Position numbers and translations under genes: made by a program
Origin: Glandiceps talaboti
Taxonomy: Eukaryota; Hemichordata; Enteropneusta; Spengelidae
Direction of reading: 5' to 3'
Length of the DNA: 64,000 nucleotides
Assembly: GCF_964340395.1 (NCBI RefSeq)
Contig: NC_135557.1
Span: forward strand, 21,853,225-21,917,224
In this document: positions 22,993 to 34,792 of the stretch, piece after piece
Position numbering within the stretch: the stretch's first letter is position 1
Layout: every line of letters begins with the position of its first letter
Notes under the pieces: model-generated
The model's database searches: none
What the model saw: the letters and a program-made list of their open reading frames with translations, nothing else
Told to the model about the DNA's origin: nothing

Positions 22993-25900
22993 TACATACA
23001 TACATACATACATACACACATACATACATACATACATTCATGCATGCATACATACATACATACATACATACATACACACATACACACACACATACATACA
23101 TACATACATACATACATACATACATACATACATACATACATGCATACATACATGTACATACATACATACATACATACATACATACACACACACATACACA
23201 CACACACATACATATATACATACATACATACATACATACATACATACATACATACATACATACATACATACATACATACATACACCAACATACACACTGA
23301 CAGACAAACATTTCAATATAACTAATGCTTTCCTTCAAAACTTGGGCTTGCACTTAATGTACGTGGGTAGCATTTAACCATATACGGTCATCTTGTATCA
23401 TTGTCAAACTCCATAAAATCCATTACTTTCACGATCTGGTTTCCAGTGTTTGGTCGTCATTTTGTAGTTGGACTGATCCTTTTTTATTTAACCAACTCAT
23501 CTTACATACATACTTGTACATAACATGACAAATACATGTATACACACTATATTGAGGAAGTGACTTGCATTACATGTGTAAAGAGAGCACATACTCACAC
23601 TACACATGTAGATAGCATGTACCTTAGTACATTACAACGGCATAATGTGAGCTCTGCATGTACACAGAGAACACATGCATGTACCTTAGCACACTATACA
23701 CATAGAACACATACCTTAGCACACTCTACACAGATAACACATACCACACATACATGTACCACTCTACACAGAGAACACAAACCTTAGCACACTTTACAGA
23801 AAACACATACCTTGGCACATTCTACACCAAACACAGATACTTTAGCACACTATACACAGTCAGGGCACATACCATGGCAGACCCCACAGAGAATACACAC
23901 CTTAGCACACTATACACATAGAACACATACCACTCTACACCAAGAACACAAACCTTAGCACACTTTACAGAAAGCACATACCTTGGCACATTCTACACCA
24001 AACACAGATACTTTAGCACACTATACAGAGCACATACCTTAGCACATGCTACAGAGCACATACCATAGCACACCCCACAGAGAATACACACCTTAGCACA
24101 CTATACACATAGAACACATACCTTAGCACACTTTACAGAAAACACATACATGTACCTTGGCACATTCTACACCAAACACACATACCTTAGCAAACGCTAC
24201 AGAGCACATACCTTAGCACATTCTACACCAAACACAGATACTTTAGCATACTATACAGAGCACATACCTTAGCACATTCTACACCAAACACAGATACTTT
24301 AGCATACTATACAGAGCACATACCTTAGCACATTCTACACCAAACACAGATACTTTAGCATACTATACAGAGCACATACCTTGGCACATTCTACACCAAA
24401 CACAGATACTTTAGCATACTATACAGACCACATACCTTAGCACATTCTACACCAAACACAGATACTTTAGCATACTATACAGAGCACATACCTTAGCACA
24501 TTCTACACCAAACACAGATACTTTAGCATACTATACAGAGCACATACCTTAGCACATTCTACACCAAACACAGATACTTTAGCATACTATACAGAGCACA
24601 TACCTTGGCACATTCTACACCAAACACAGATACTTTAGCATACTATACAGAGCACATACCTTGGCACATTCTACACCAAACACAGATACTTTAGCATACT
24701 ATACAGAGCACATACCTTAGCACATTCTACACCAAACACAGATACTTTAGCATACTATACAGAGCACATACCTTGGCACATTCTACACCAAACACAGATA
24801 CTTTAGCATACTATACAGAGCACATACCTTGGCACATTCAACACCAAACACAGATACTTTAGCATACTATACAGAGCACATACCTTGGCACATTCTACAC
24901 CAAACACAGATACTTTAGCATACTATACAGAGCACATACCTTAGCACATTCTACACCAAACACAGATACTTTAGCATACTATACAGAGCACATACCTTGG
25001 CACATTCTACACCAAACACAGATACTTTAGCATACTATACAGAGCACATACCTTGGCACATTCTACACCAAACACAGATACTTTAGCATACTATACAGAG
25101 CACATACCTTAGCACATTCTACACCAAACACAGATACTTTAGCATACTATACAGAGCACATACCTTAGCACATTCTACACCAAACACAGATACTTTAGCA
25201 TACTATACAGAGCACATACCTTGGCACATTCTACACCAAACACAGATACTTTAGCATACTATACAGAGCACATACCTTAGCACACGGTACACAGTACATA
25301 CATGTACCTTAGCACATGCTTTAGAGCACATACATTGGCACAACCCAGAGAGAGAGAACATACCTCAGTAACCTCTACACATACATGTACAGTGCACATA
25401 TTTTAGTACACTGTATACAGAGAACATGTACCTTAGGACGTACATTGTACACATAGAGAGCACATACGTTAGTGTGCCCTCAACATGAAGAGACACATAC
25501 ATGTATCTTACCACACTGTACAAGTTGACTTACCTGTGCATAGAGAGCACATGCTTCAGCACAATCCGGGAATTCTTTAGCAACCTTCTCAAAGGCATTC
25601 ATTGCTGCCTGTAATTGCATGGGACTTCTTTGTGCAAAGGCGGCACGATACATAGCATAGCAATGTTGTGCTTGGGCTAAAGCAAAATGAGGGTTGAGTG
25701 ATACACATTTTTCAAAGTCCCTGAGAGCCTCCTCAACTCTGTCTAACAACACATTTAACTGAAGAGAGATAGAAAGGAAATACTGTCAGTTTGGTCACAT
25801 TATAGAGTCAGTGTTTGAAAATATAGTGTGAAGAGTTACATGAACATGTCTAAAGCACTCACATGGGGCAGGGCTCCCACCTCTTCTAGTCAAAATCATG

Positions 25901-26912
25901 AGCCACTTACCAAGATCATTAGTAAGTGTCTTCTTCTGATACTGCAGCGTGCTTATAATTTGGAAGTTTGTTTATTTGATTTCTCATTTATCTCTGTGTG
26001 TGGTTTCATTCTTTTTATCACCTGGTTCCAAATTTTGATGTTTTAGTGGACAATAAAAGTATATCATTTTTATCTTTTTTTCCTATTTTGTATTCATCTG
26101 TTCATTTTTTTGTTAACATTAATATGATTAATAATTTCAAATCATAGTGTAGTATCAAATAACTAAATATACAAAACGTTCAACTGGTTCTGTATTATTA
26201 CCTATGTAATACCATGTTGCCCCTGACAACCAATCAACATGACTTGGTTTGAGTGTGAATACAGATGTATAAGTGAAAATTACAGTAGAGACGGGAATAT
26301 AGTTCTACAACGAACACTACAAGCAGTCGTATAAATACACTGAGTACAAGAACTCACACATCATCAAGTTCTGTCATATTATTCTTATCTAGCAAAAAGT
26401 ATAATGCTACAAATACACAGACTAACCTGACCCCTGTGATGATAGATATCGGCATTTTCTGGATCTACACGGACACCGGTGGCGAAATCACTGAGTGCAT
26501 CTGTGGAATTACCTTGTTGCATATACATACTGCCTCGTTTAATGAGTGCATTTACTTGCAGCTGAAATCAACAATGTCAGAGATTACTTTATTAAAATAC
26601 ATGTATTTTCTGGTGCAAAATTCATGAAATACACATTGGAAAGGCTACCAAACTTTTCTATATTTTTGTCAGACACACTATTTTATTGAAACATAAATTT
26701 GCCTAAATTCGGCTTGCTTAATATAGCCATATGGATGAGGATTGGGTATTTATTTTGGTATGTTAATTTATAAAACAATTTTATCATGGCTTCCTACTTG
26801 AAAAACGATGTGAAACAAAAATGCCAAGTCCTTGTTTGTAACACAATAAATTGCAAAAGATTAATAAAATGTGTAAAATGTTTGTTTGTACATACATACA
26901 TACATACATACA

Positions 26913-26946
<34 letters not shown>

Positions 26947-29900
26947 CATACATACATACATACATACATACATACATACATACATACAAACAAACAAACA
27001 AACAAACAAACAAACAAACAAAAGACTTGTTCTTTCTTGTTTCACATTATTTTTTTCAAATAGAAAGCCATAAAATTGTTCTTTAAACTAAAAAATCCTA
27101 AATAAATACCCACTCCTCATCCATATGGCCACTTAAAAAGATGTCACAACCTATAGCTGGGTTGCTTTGAGATGCTACGGGCTCTAGCACCTTCCATATC
27201 TATGAGTTTGTTTAAATCCGGCTAGCCTAGGGACTACTAAGCTCTCTAGCTTACCGCAAAAGTGTTACTTACCGTCTTGTGAGCACCTTCTATTTTATAA
27301 ATTTGTTTAATCTGGCTTGCTTATAGGGACTACTAACCTCCTTAACTTACCACAACAGTGTTACTTACCTTCTTGTTAGCACCTTCCATATCTATGACTT
27401 TGTTTAAATTTGGCTTGCCTAGGGACTACTAACCTCCTTAACTTACCACAACAGTGTTAATTACCTTCTTGTTAGCACCTTCCATATCTATGAGTTTGTT
27501 TAAATCTGTCTTGCCTAGGGACTACCGGTACTAACCTCCCTAACTTACCATAAGAGTGTCACTTACCTTCTTGTTTGCACCTTCCATATCTATGAGTTTG
27601 TTTAAATCCGGCTTGCCTTGGGACTATTAACCTCCTTAACTTACCACAACAGTGTTACTTACCTTCTTGTTAGCACCTTCCATATCTATGACTTTGTTTA
27701 AATGTGGCTTGCCTAGGGACTACTAACCTCCTTAACTTACCACAACAGTGTTACTTACCTTCTTGTTAGCACCTTCCATATCTATGAGTTTGTTTAAATC
27801 TGGCTTGCCTAGGTTGGCTTGACCCTTCAGCATATAGAACGTAGCTCTCATCAACAATGCATATTCTATATATTTTCCATTGTTATCAATTTCCTTGGTA
27901 CATTCATCAATGATGTCATCATATTCCTCCAGGTCAAATAACTTCTTAGCTTTAACATAACCACTTAGGCTAAATAAACAAGACACAAAAATATCAGAAA
28001 AATGTGGAGGGGGGGGGGGGGGGCAAGAGGTGTGGAGGGGAAAAATTGATAGAATCATGATGGTTGTATACAATGTACAGTAGTTAAGAAGCAGGGCTCA
28101 AACTTAACTTTTGGGCTGGTAGTCAAATTTATTTTAGCTACAATTTCATTTCCCATGGGTCTAATAGACTACTACATGTACATTCTAAATGTGGTTGTGA
28201 AGATACAATGTTTACTAATGCTAGTCTACATTGTATATACCCTTAACCACTGCTAATTTTAAACCCAGTAATGGGAGCCTAGAAATCTGTATGTGCCATT
28301 TCTAGACATGTATATGTAATCAGATGTCTATGTCCACATACATTTTTGTGGCTACAGTATAGACAATTACATTACAACATATTTAGCTAGGCATTTGACA
28401 ATGAAATACATACAAATACACTGCTTGGCGATGAAATACATACAAATACACTGCTTGTCAACAAAATTACTGTTAAATGCCTTGCTTAGCAGTAAAATAC
28501 ACAAAAATATTTTGCTTGGCAATGATATACCTGGGTTGGTAGTGAAATAAATGTACCACAGAAATAGTTTGCCTGTTAGTTAAATACCACACAAATACTT
28601 TGCTTGGCAATGAAATAACTGACAAATATATTCCTTGGCAATGAAATAACTGACAGATATATTCCTTGGCAATGAAATAACTGACAAATATATACCTTGG
28701 CAATGAAATAACTGACAGATATATTCCTTGGCAATGAAATAACTGACAGATATATTCCTTGGCAATGAAAAAACTGACAAATATATTCCTTGGCAAAGAC
28801 ATAACTGACAGATATATTCCTTGGCAACGAAATAACTGACAAATATATTCCTTGGCAATGAAATAACTGACAAATATATTCCTTGGCAAAGACATAACTG
28901 ACAGATGTATTCCTTGGCAATGAAATAACTGACAAATATATTCCTTGGCAATGAAATAACTGACAGATATATTCCTTGGCAATGAAATAACTGACAGATA
29001 TATTTCTTGGCAATGAAATAACTGACAAATATATTCCTTGGCAATGAAATAACTGACAGATATATTCCTTGGCAATGAAATAACTGACAAATATATACCT
29101 TGGCAATGAAATAACTGACAGATATATTCCTTGGCAATGAAAAAACTGACAGATATATTCCTTGGCAATGAAATAACTGACAAATATATTCCTTGGCAAT
29201 GAAATAACTGACAAATATACTATTCCTTGGCAAAGACATAACTGACAGATATATTCCTTGGCAATGAAATAACTGACAAATATATTCCTTGGCAATGAAA
29301 TAACTGACAGATATATTCCTTGGCAATGAACTAACTGACAGATATATTCCTTGGCAATGACATAACTGACAAATATATTCATTGGCAATGAAATAACTGA
29401 CAGATATATTCCTTGGCAATGACATAACTGACAAATATATTCATTGGCAATGAAATAACTGACAGATATATACCTTGGTAATGACATAACTGACAGATAT
29501 ATTCCTTGGCAATGACATAACTGACAAATATATTTCTTGGCAATGAAATAACTGACAAATATATTCCTTGGCAATGAAATAACTGACACATATATTCCTT
29601 GGCAATGAAACAACTGATATATATTCCTTGGTAATGAAATAACTGACAGATATATTCCTTGGCAATGACATAACTGACAAATATATTCATTGGCAATGAA
29701 ATAACTGACAGATATATTCATTGGCAATGACATAACTGACAGATATATTCCTAGGCAATGACATAACTGACAAATATATTCCTTGGCAATGAAATAACTG
29801 ACAGATATATTCCTTGGCAATGAAATAACTGACACATATATTCCTTGGCAATGAAACAACTGATATATATTCCTTGGTAATGAAATAACTGACAGATATA

Positions 29901-32900
29901 TTCCTTGGCAATGACATAACTGACAGATATATTCCTTGGCAATGACATAACTGACAGATATATTCCTTGGCAATGAAATAACTGACAGATATATTCCTTG
30001 GCAATGACATAACTGACAAATATATTCTTTGGCAATGAAATAACTGACAAATATATTCCTTGGCCATACATTACCTTGCTTGGCGAATCTCCTCGGTTTC
30101 ATCTTTATCTTTATCTTCATCATCTGTTGCCACCTTCTCTTCTTTTGTCTCCGCTATCTCTGTCTCTATTGTACTCTCTGTCTCAGCTGGTGTCACTTTT
30201 GTGTCTTCTGTCACTGGTGTCTCTCCCTCTGGTGTGTCTTCTGTCACTGGTGTTATTTCTGTCTTGTTCTCTATCACAAACTCTGTGTCTGGAAGTGGTT
30301 TAGGGTCAGCGATTTCTTCCAATGGTTTTGAAATAATATCTTGTGAGAATGAGGAGAAGTACGATTTGATGAATTGTTTTGATGGCATCGATGGAACTCT
30401 GGCCTGTAAAACAAGACAACATAAAATTAGTCTTCATTCGGCTGAAAAGTAGATGTCGTTCACTCCTAGCTTATACTTTGCTTGTTTGTAGTCAGGTCCT
30501 GAGACACAATTTATCAGTTGAATCAATGACTGTAGTATGGGAAAGCTTACTTCCTACTATACTTGCTTGACTGCCAACACATTTACAGCAAATTTGAAGG
30601 CTATTGACAGCTTTCCTAGTGAAGGGTGTACATAATGTTCTTTCGAGGAAACAAACCTGCCAACATGTCATTGGCAGTGTGCCCTCTAGTGGTAGCCAAA
30701 TTTTGTTGTTGCGAGTCAGAATGGGAAAAACTGGGATTTCTTGTAAGTCACCACATACATGTAGTAAGAGATTGGGGAACACCACATTTTGGTGCATCAC
30801 TAGAAATTGTATGCGTCAGTGGCATGTCAAATTGGCCTCTTAGAGGGCACACTGGTCAGAAGTGGTCAGTCATTTTACCATACAGTACATGTACGAGATT
30901 AGTACAGAAGAAACATTGATTGTAGATGATAAATACTCATCGACTTTGATAACAAGTTCTCTAGAATTTATCACAAATTTACTTACCTATGTCTTTTTTA
31001 TGCAAATGGTAAATTTAAATATAACAAGTTGTAAAACATTAGGTGTCATAACAAATCCAACTTACCTTGTATTTCTTATCTGCCTTTTCTTTCCCCATTT
31101 CTTTTAGAACTTTGTCAGCTAACAACATGCTATTTTGATTCTGGAATCCTTCCAGTATACAAGTAGCTGTAACATCTGTAATCAAAGAAGAATTTATCAG
31201 CTAACATCATTAAAGTAAAAATAATAATAATAATAATGTTGGTTCTTATACATATAGCTGTAACATCTATAATAGAAGAAGTAGTCAGCTAACATCATTA
31301 AAGTAAAAATAATAACACTCATAATGTTGGTTCTTATATAGCACTTTCCCACTCTGTGCTCAAAGCACTTTACAATTACTACGTACATTTGTATTACCCT
31401 GGCACACGGATCTATAGCGGCACAACGACCCTTTACTTCCTCAACTCCCTGGGGAGCATACAATCCATTGCAGCCTCTATTTATATGTATATTTACCTTC
31501 CAAACATTTCATTTTCTCTCCTGTCTTCTCATAAGCCTTAGCTCTTCTAAATAAAGCCTTAGCATATTGAGAATTGAATTCTAGGGCCTTTGTACAGTCT
31601 TCAATCACCTCATGGTAGTTTTTCTGGGGAGGAAAAGAGAATATAAATATTATCGAGGAATAAAATAGATACTTGACCCTGTAGCTACATAAGTAGTCGC
31701 TTCAAAAACTAGATTCCAATAAGGTAACTTTACTATCACTACAAATAATAACTTCCTTATACACATTCATCAGGTCGGTACAACATAATAATAATACATT
31801 CTTGTACCACGACCAAGGGTTATTATTACTTAAGATGAATGTTTCACCTATTCAGGTCAAAACATAAACATATATAATACTTTTCCACCACTTATCACAG
31901 AATACTCAATTCCTAGAATGTTATTTGCAAAATTACAATAATATTAATGGTTTATTTCCAAACGTAGTGACCTAAATTGTCAAATTACGATTATTACATT
32001 ACTTTATAAACACATAAAGCACAAAGACACTGCTAACAACTAAAAATTATAACCTTTTTATTAGTAGTAGAAGTTCCATAGATTTACTTTGACTTTGTAG
32101 TAGATATCTGCAATAGTACATATTTCTAAATGGCCTGCTAAATAAACAGTCTATATTTCATTAGGTACATTGTACTTGTGATGAACAAGTAAATGTGCAC
32201 TATCAAAATATTGTTTTGGTCAATGATGCATTCTTGGCATACAATTAGTAGAAACATTTTTCTGGCAACCATTGTGGCTTTGGTAATTTGTATCAAGAGT
32301 TGAAAAGTAAGAAACTATTCAGAACCACAATCCTATTGATATCTCCACATGAAGTTCAATGTTTTAAGCAGTACATTAGATTGTGAGATACATGTATGTT
32401 GCTGTTCAGCCCTACCAGATGAGTGCTGGCTGAGTGTAGCACGAAAGTCTGTATCTATTCTTACACTCTAGCATAACATATGATTTAAAAGAATTACAAG
32501 CATCTACAAATGTATGTACATTGTACTACCATTATGTTGCTGTGCAACTCTGAGCAGTCTACATAGATGTATTCCCAAAATATTCCTACTCCTACATCAT
32601 GTGTGCTGTTCTGGTGTGACTGCAACTCTGAGTGGATCACAAAATATTCCTACTCCTAATCTTACATCATGTGTGCTGTTCTGGTGTGACTGCAACTCTG
32701 AGTGGATCACAAAATATTCCTACTCCTAATCTTACATCATGTGTGCTGTTCTGGTGTGACTGCAACTCTGAGTGGATCACAAAATTTTCCTACTCCTAAT
32801 CTTACATTAAGTGTACTGTTCTGGTGTGACTGCAACTCTGAGTGGATCACAAAATATTCCTACTCCTAATCTTACATTAAGTGTGCTGTTCTGGTGTGAC

Positions 32901-34429
32901 TGCAACTTTGAGTGGATCACAAAGTTTTCCTACTCCTAATCTTACATGAAGTGTACTGTTCTGGTGTGACTGCAACTCTGAGTGGATCACAAAATATTCC
33001 TACTCCTGATCTTACATCAAGTGTACTGTTCTGGTGTGACTGCAACTCTGAATGGATCACAAAACAGATTCTGTTTTTCATACATACCAGTTGCTCATGT
33101 GCTGCTGCCCTGTTCTGATAGAATGTGGATAGTTCCTTGGTGTTTTCTGGTGGACATATAGTGATAGCCTCAGTATAGCATTTAATTGCTGCTTCATATT
33201 TAGCTCCTTTGAAATACTTGTTACCTTTGTTCTTTTCTGACTGTGCCTTTGCTGCTGGGTTCTGTGTGATAACCAAGTTTCTACATTGTACTTTCAAAAA
33301 ATAATGTATATCTGACATCAACACTTCCATCAAAAACACCACTACTAAACTAGGAAAACAAACTGAAAACATAAAAGAACAAGAAAGGCAAGAACTCATA
33401 CTGATTACTGTCTGGGTCACATGTTCTTCACTTCCATTTAATATTGGGCAGTTAGCTGTTTTACTATTATTTGGGGACAGTCGGCTATCACATATCTACA
33501 GCTGCAATGAAGCTTTCTGCTTCTTATAATTATACATGTACACTGTACTGTGCAAAATACCCTGGAATATGCAGTTTGGCATACCAGGGGTGAACAAATC
33601 CACTGGTCCTGGGTTCTGGACTAGTAATTTTTTTTGGGCGGTCCACACAAATTTTACCTTGTGTGGTCCGTCGGACCAGTACCTTACTGTTAATAACTTA
33701 AGAAGTCGTCTGAATATACAGATTAATAGGCAAGATTTAATGTTTCACATTAGTGAGACCTGGGACCACTAATTCTTTCTGCAGACCACTGGATTTTTTA
33801 AGGCACTGGTCCGGGGACCACCAGTTCACAAAATGATTTGTTAACCCCTGCATACTTTAATTATACATTGCAATACTAAAGTAAATTATCTGTTATTTTG
33901 AAACCTGGTGAATGCAAATAACAACTTGAAGGGCAAAGTTTGACCTATATAATCAAGATTAATTAAATCCTGAATGTCAATATATGATCATGCCTATCGT
34001 ATTTCCGTGGTATTTGCTAGTACCTAATGCTGATTGACAATCACAAGTGGTTCGATTATGATGCTACTAATATCATACTGCGGTTCGCTATCCAGTTACA
34101 TGCAAATTAAAAATGAATTTAACAGACGCTTGATCTACAAATGTGATGCAAACACGTGTCACGAGTGTAGACGTATATAAGAAATTAAATGCAATACATG
34201 CAGCGAGTGACCTTACCAACTCTGAGGGCGGGCTAGGTTCGGTTGCAGGTTTCTCTTCTGTTGGCCCACCTTCAGGGTCCTTTCTTTCTGACACTTTAGA
34301 TTTCTTCCTTGAATAGTAAACGACTCCTGCAAGCCCAACAGCGACAGGTGCTCCGACGGCTAAAGCGATCAACCATTTCGGCCACGACCCCTCACTCACG
34401 TTTTCTGAGCCACCACCACTCGACGCCAT
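20988..34429 (-). CDS. TOMM70: Mitochondrial import receptor subunit TOM70
   Basis: Eleven coding exons (minus): 34429-34217, 33261-33088, 31623-31497, 31175-31066, 30403-30075, 27969-27759, 26561-26427, 25758-25534, 22836-22739, 22091-21969, 21141-20988 (stop TGA 20990-20988). Phases all agree and give 632 aa; the human protein has 608. TOM70 is the outer-membrane receptor that takes hydrophobic preproteins, with Hsp70/Hsp90, to the TOM pore. Exon 1 holds a Gly/Ser N-terminus, one transmembrane helix (about 17-41) and a basic cytosolic flank, the expected N-anchor. TPR repeats fill the rest: the clamp TPRs in exons 2-4 (KNKGNKYFKGAKYEAAIKCY) and the client-binding TPRs in exons 6-11. The end EMEMAHLYSLLDAA...KYNIRPPMH closely follows vertebrate TOM70. 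Exon 5 carries an unusually long Glu/Thr/Asp linker. Exon 7 uses a GTTAGT donor. Confidence 0.95.
21425..21858 (-). repeat. Exon-junction minisatellite, TOMM70 exon 10 donor, unit about 41 bp, 10 copies
   Basis: On the minus strand each unit reads ACACTAGGAATTTTTGAAGT then ACAGCGGTAAGAAC. The end of exon 10 reads ACACTTGGAACTATTGAAGT then ACAAAGGTAAGTAC. Each unit therefore copies about 25 coding bases plus the splice donor. The array starts about 110 bases inside intron 10. Confidence 0.85.
22146..22262. mobile_element. MITE family D, copy 1
   Basis: It shares CAGCCAAGGAAAATACGAGTGACCTAAGG and AGTGACAAA with the element at 48546-48674, including the far arm. It lies in TOMM70 intron 9. Confidence 0.6.
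22850..23285. repeat. (GAAT)n then (ACAT)n microsatellite
   Basis: About 360 bases of ACAT tetranucleotide with CACA interruptions, beginning some 15 bases upstream of the TOMM70 exon 9 acceptor with a GAAT run. It gives spurious long Tyr-Ile-His / Met-Tyr-Val-Cys frames on both strands. Confidence 0.96.
23690..25533 (-). repeat. Exon-junction minisatellite, TOMM70 exon 8 donor, unit 56 bp, about 19 regular copies
   Basis: The regular part is 24215-25278, with degenerate units on both sides. On the minus strand each unit contains GCTAAGGTATGTGCTCTGTAT; the end of exon 8 reads GAAGCATGTGCTCTCTATG then CACAGGTAAG. Each unit also carries AAGGTATGTG, a good donor consensus. Degenerate units run up to the real donor at 25533. 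The link to the exon is clear but more diverged than at exons 6 and 10. Confidence 0.75.
26726..27129. mobile_element. Foldback/MITE with long inverted repeats around (TACA)n
   Basis: The left end GCCATATGGATGAGGATTGG and the reverse complement of the right end (GCCATATGGATGAGGAGTGG) match, and the similarity continues for roughly 100 bases (TTTATTTTGG, CATGGCTT, TTGAAAAA, GTGAAACAA). The loop is a (TACA)n/(CAAA)n microsatellite. It lies in TOMM70 intron 6. Confidence 0.85.
27175..27758 (-). repeat. Exon-junction minisatellite, TOMM70 exon 6 donor, unit about 96 bp, 6 copies
   Basis: Each unit is a near-exact copy of the last 58 or so coding bases of exon 6 (GKPDLNKLIDMEGANKK) plus the donor GTAAGTAACAC and about 25 intron bases. 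The copies follow the genuine exon end directly. Reading through the true donor meets a TAA after ten codons. Confidence 0.93.
28092..28270 (+). mobile_element. MITE family E (hAT-like end), partial copy
   Basis: Begins CAGGGCTCAAACTTAAC followed by GGTAGTCA..., matching the left part of 35922-36209. The right end is not clear. It lies in TOMM70 intron 5. Confidence 0.45.
28385..30074 (-). repeat. Minisatellite, unit 31 bp, about 50 copies, abutting TOMM70 exon 5 donor
   Basis: Plus-strand unit TATTCCTTGGCAATGAAATA then ACTGACAGATA. The array runs to the donor of exon 5 (30074). Distal copies (28385-28500) read, on the minus strand, CATCGCCAAGCAGTGTATTT; the exon 5 end reads ATTCGCCAAGCAAGGTAATG, so the array was probably seeded by the exon edge. 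The unit happens to lack stops in three minus frames, giving a 515-codon open frame that is not a gene. Confidence 0.9.
31185..31290 (-). repeat. Duplicated acceptor junction of TOMM70 exon 4
   Basis: On the minus strand the true acceptor is TTACAG|ATGTTACAGCTACTTGTAT at 31175. About 90 bases upstream in the intron the same junction recurs as ATTATAG|ATGTTACAGCTATATGTAT, with shared flanks TCAGCTAACATCATTAAAGT. It is a two-copy version of the junction repeats seen elsewhere. Confidence 0.75.
31322..31478 (-). mobile_element. SINE-like repeat family F, copy 1
   Basis: TTGGTTCTTATATAGCACTT, CCCACTCTGTGCTCAAAGC and CAACTCCCTGGGGAGCATAC recur at 55139-55438 and 55792-55879. On the minus strand each copy ends in an (ATT)n-type tail. 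It lies in TOMM70 intron 3. Confidence 0.7.
32555..33063 (-). repeat. Minisatellite, unit about 70 bp, 7 copies, next to TOMM70 exon 2 donor
   Basis: The unit includes CTACTCCTAATCTTACATCA and CTGCAACTCTGAGTGGATCA. It ends 25 bases from the exon 2 donor. On the minus strand the unit has CCAGAACAGCACACATGATG then TAAG; exon 2 has TCAGAACAGGGCAGCAGCAC then ATGAG. An origin from the exon end with a 6-7 base gap is possible but not secure. Confidence 0.8.
33586..33849. mobile_element. MITE with short inverted ends, TOMM70 intron 1
   Basis: The ends AGGGGTGAACAAATC and GATTTGTTAACCCCT are inverted copies. The interior has further self-complementary GGTCC/GGACC blocks. The flanks GCATAC(C) and GCATAC may be the target duplication. 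Confidence 0.7.
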
Positions 34430-34792
34430 GTTGGATTTCGTAAAGATTTAACATCCCTAACTCTGTATTATTTCCTTATATGACATTAAATGATGTGTTA
34501 ACAAAAAATCTGAAATAATTTCAGTGTAAAATTCTCTGTTTTTAATAGTCTGTCTGAAGAATAATGCTGATCAAAACTAAAACTTTCTCATATTTTTAGA
34601 AACACCTGTCCGACGCCAGGTTGTTCTTTTCACACACCAACCTAGGGTGACTTATTTTAAGGGTTAAAGTTTAAACTCGTGCTGTGTACGTGCTCGAATG
34701 ACATGCACTGGTTGCACACCTAATGATCCAGAAAGCCTGCAAAGTATCATGATTGTCCTGTTTTTGTGCGAGGAAACTTTTACCATCCAAAC
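34430..34792. promoter_or_regulatory. Head-to-head intergenic region of TOMM70 and the glucosidase II beta-like gene
   Basis: Only 363 bases separate the two divergent start codons, so the two 5' UTRs and promoters must share it. I see no TATA box or CpG-rich core; the region is AT-rich with an ATTTT tract. Confidence 0.6.

Noticed and set aside
22826-23377. Long Met-Tyr-Val-Cys and Tyr-Ile-His-Thr frames on both strands
   Set aside because: Translations of the (ACAT)n microsatellite in TOMM70 intron 8.
28576-30123. 515-codon open frame on the minus strand with YICQLFHCQGIYLSV-type repeats
   Set aside because: It is the translation of the 31-bp minisatellite in TOMM70 intron 5. The unit simply lacks stop codons in three frames, so several overlapping frames are open at once.
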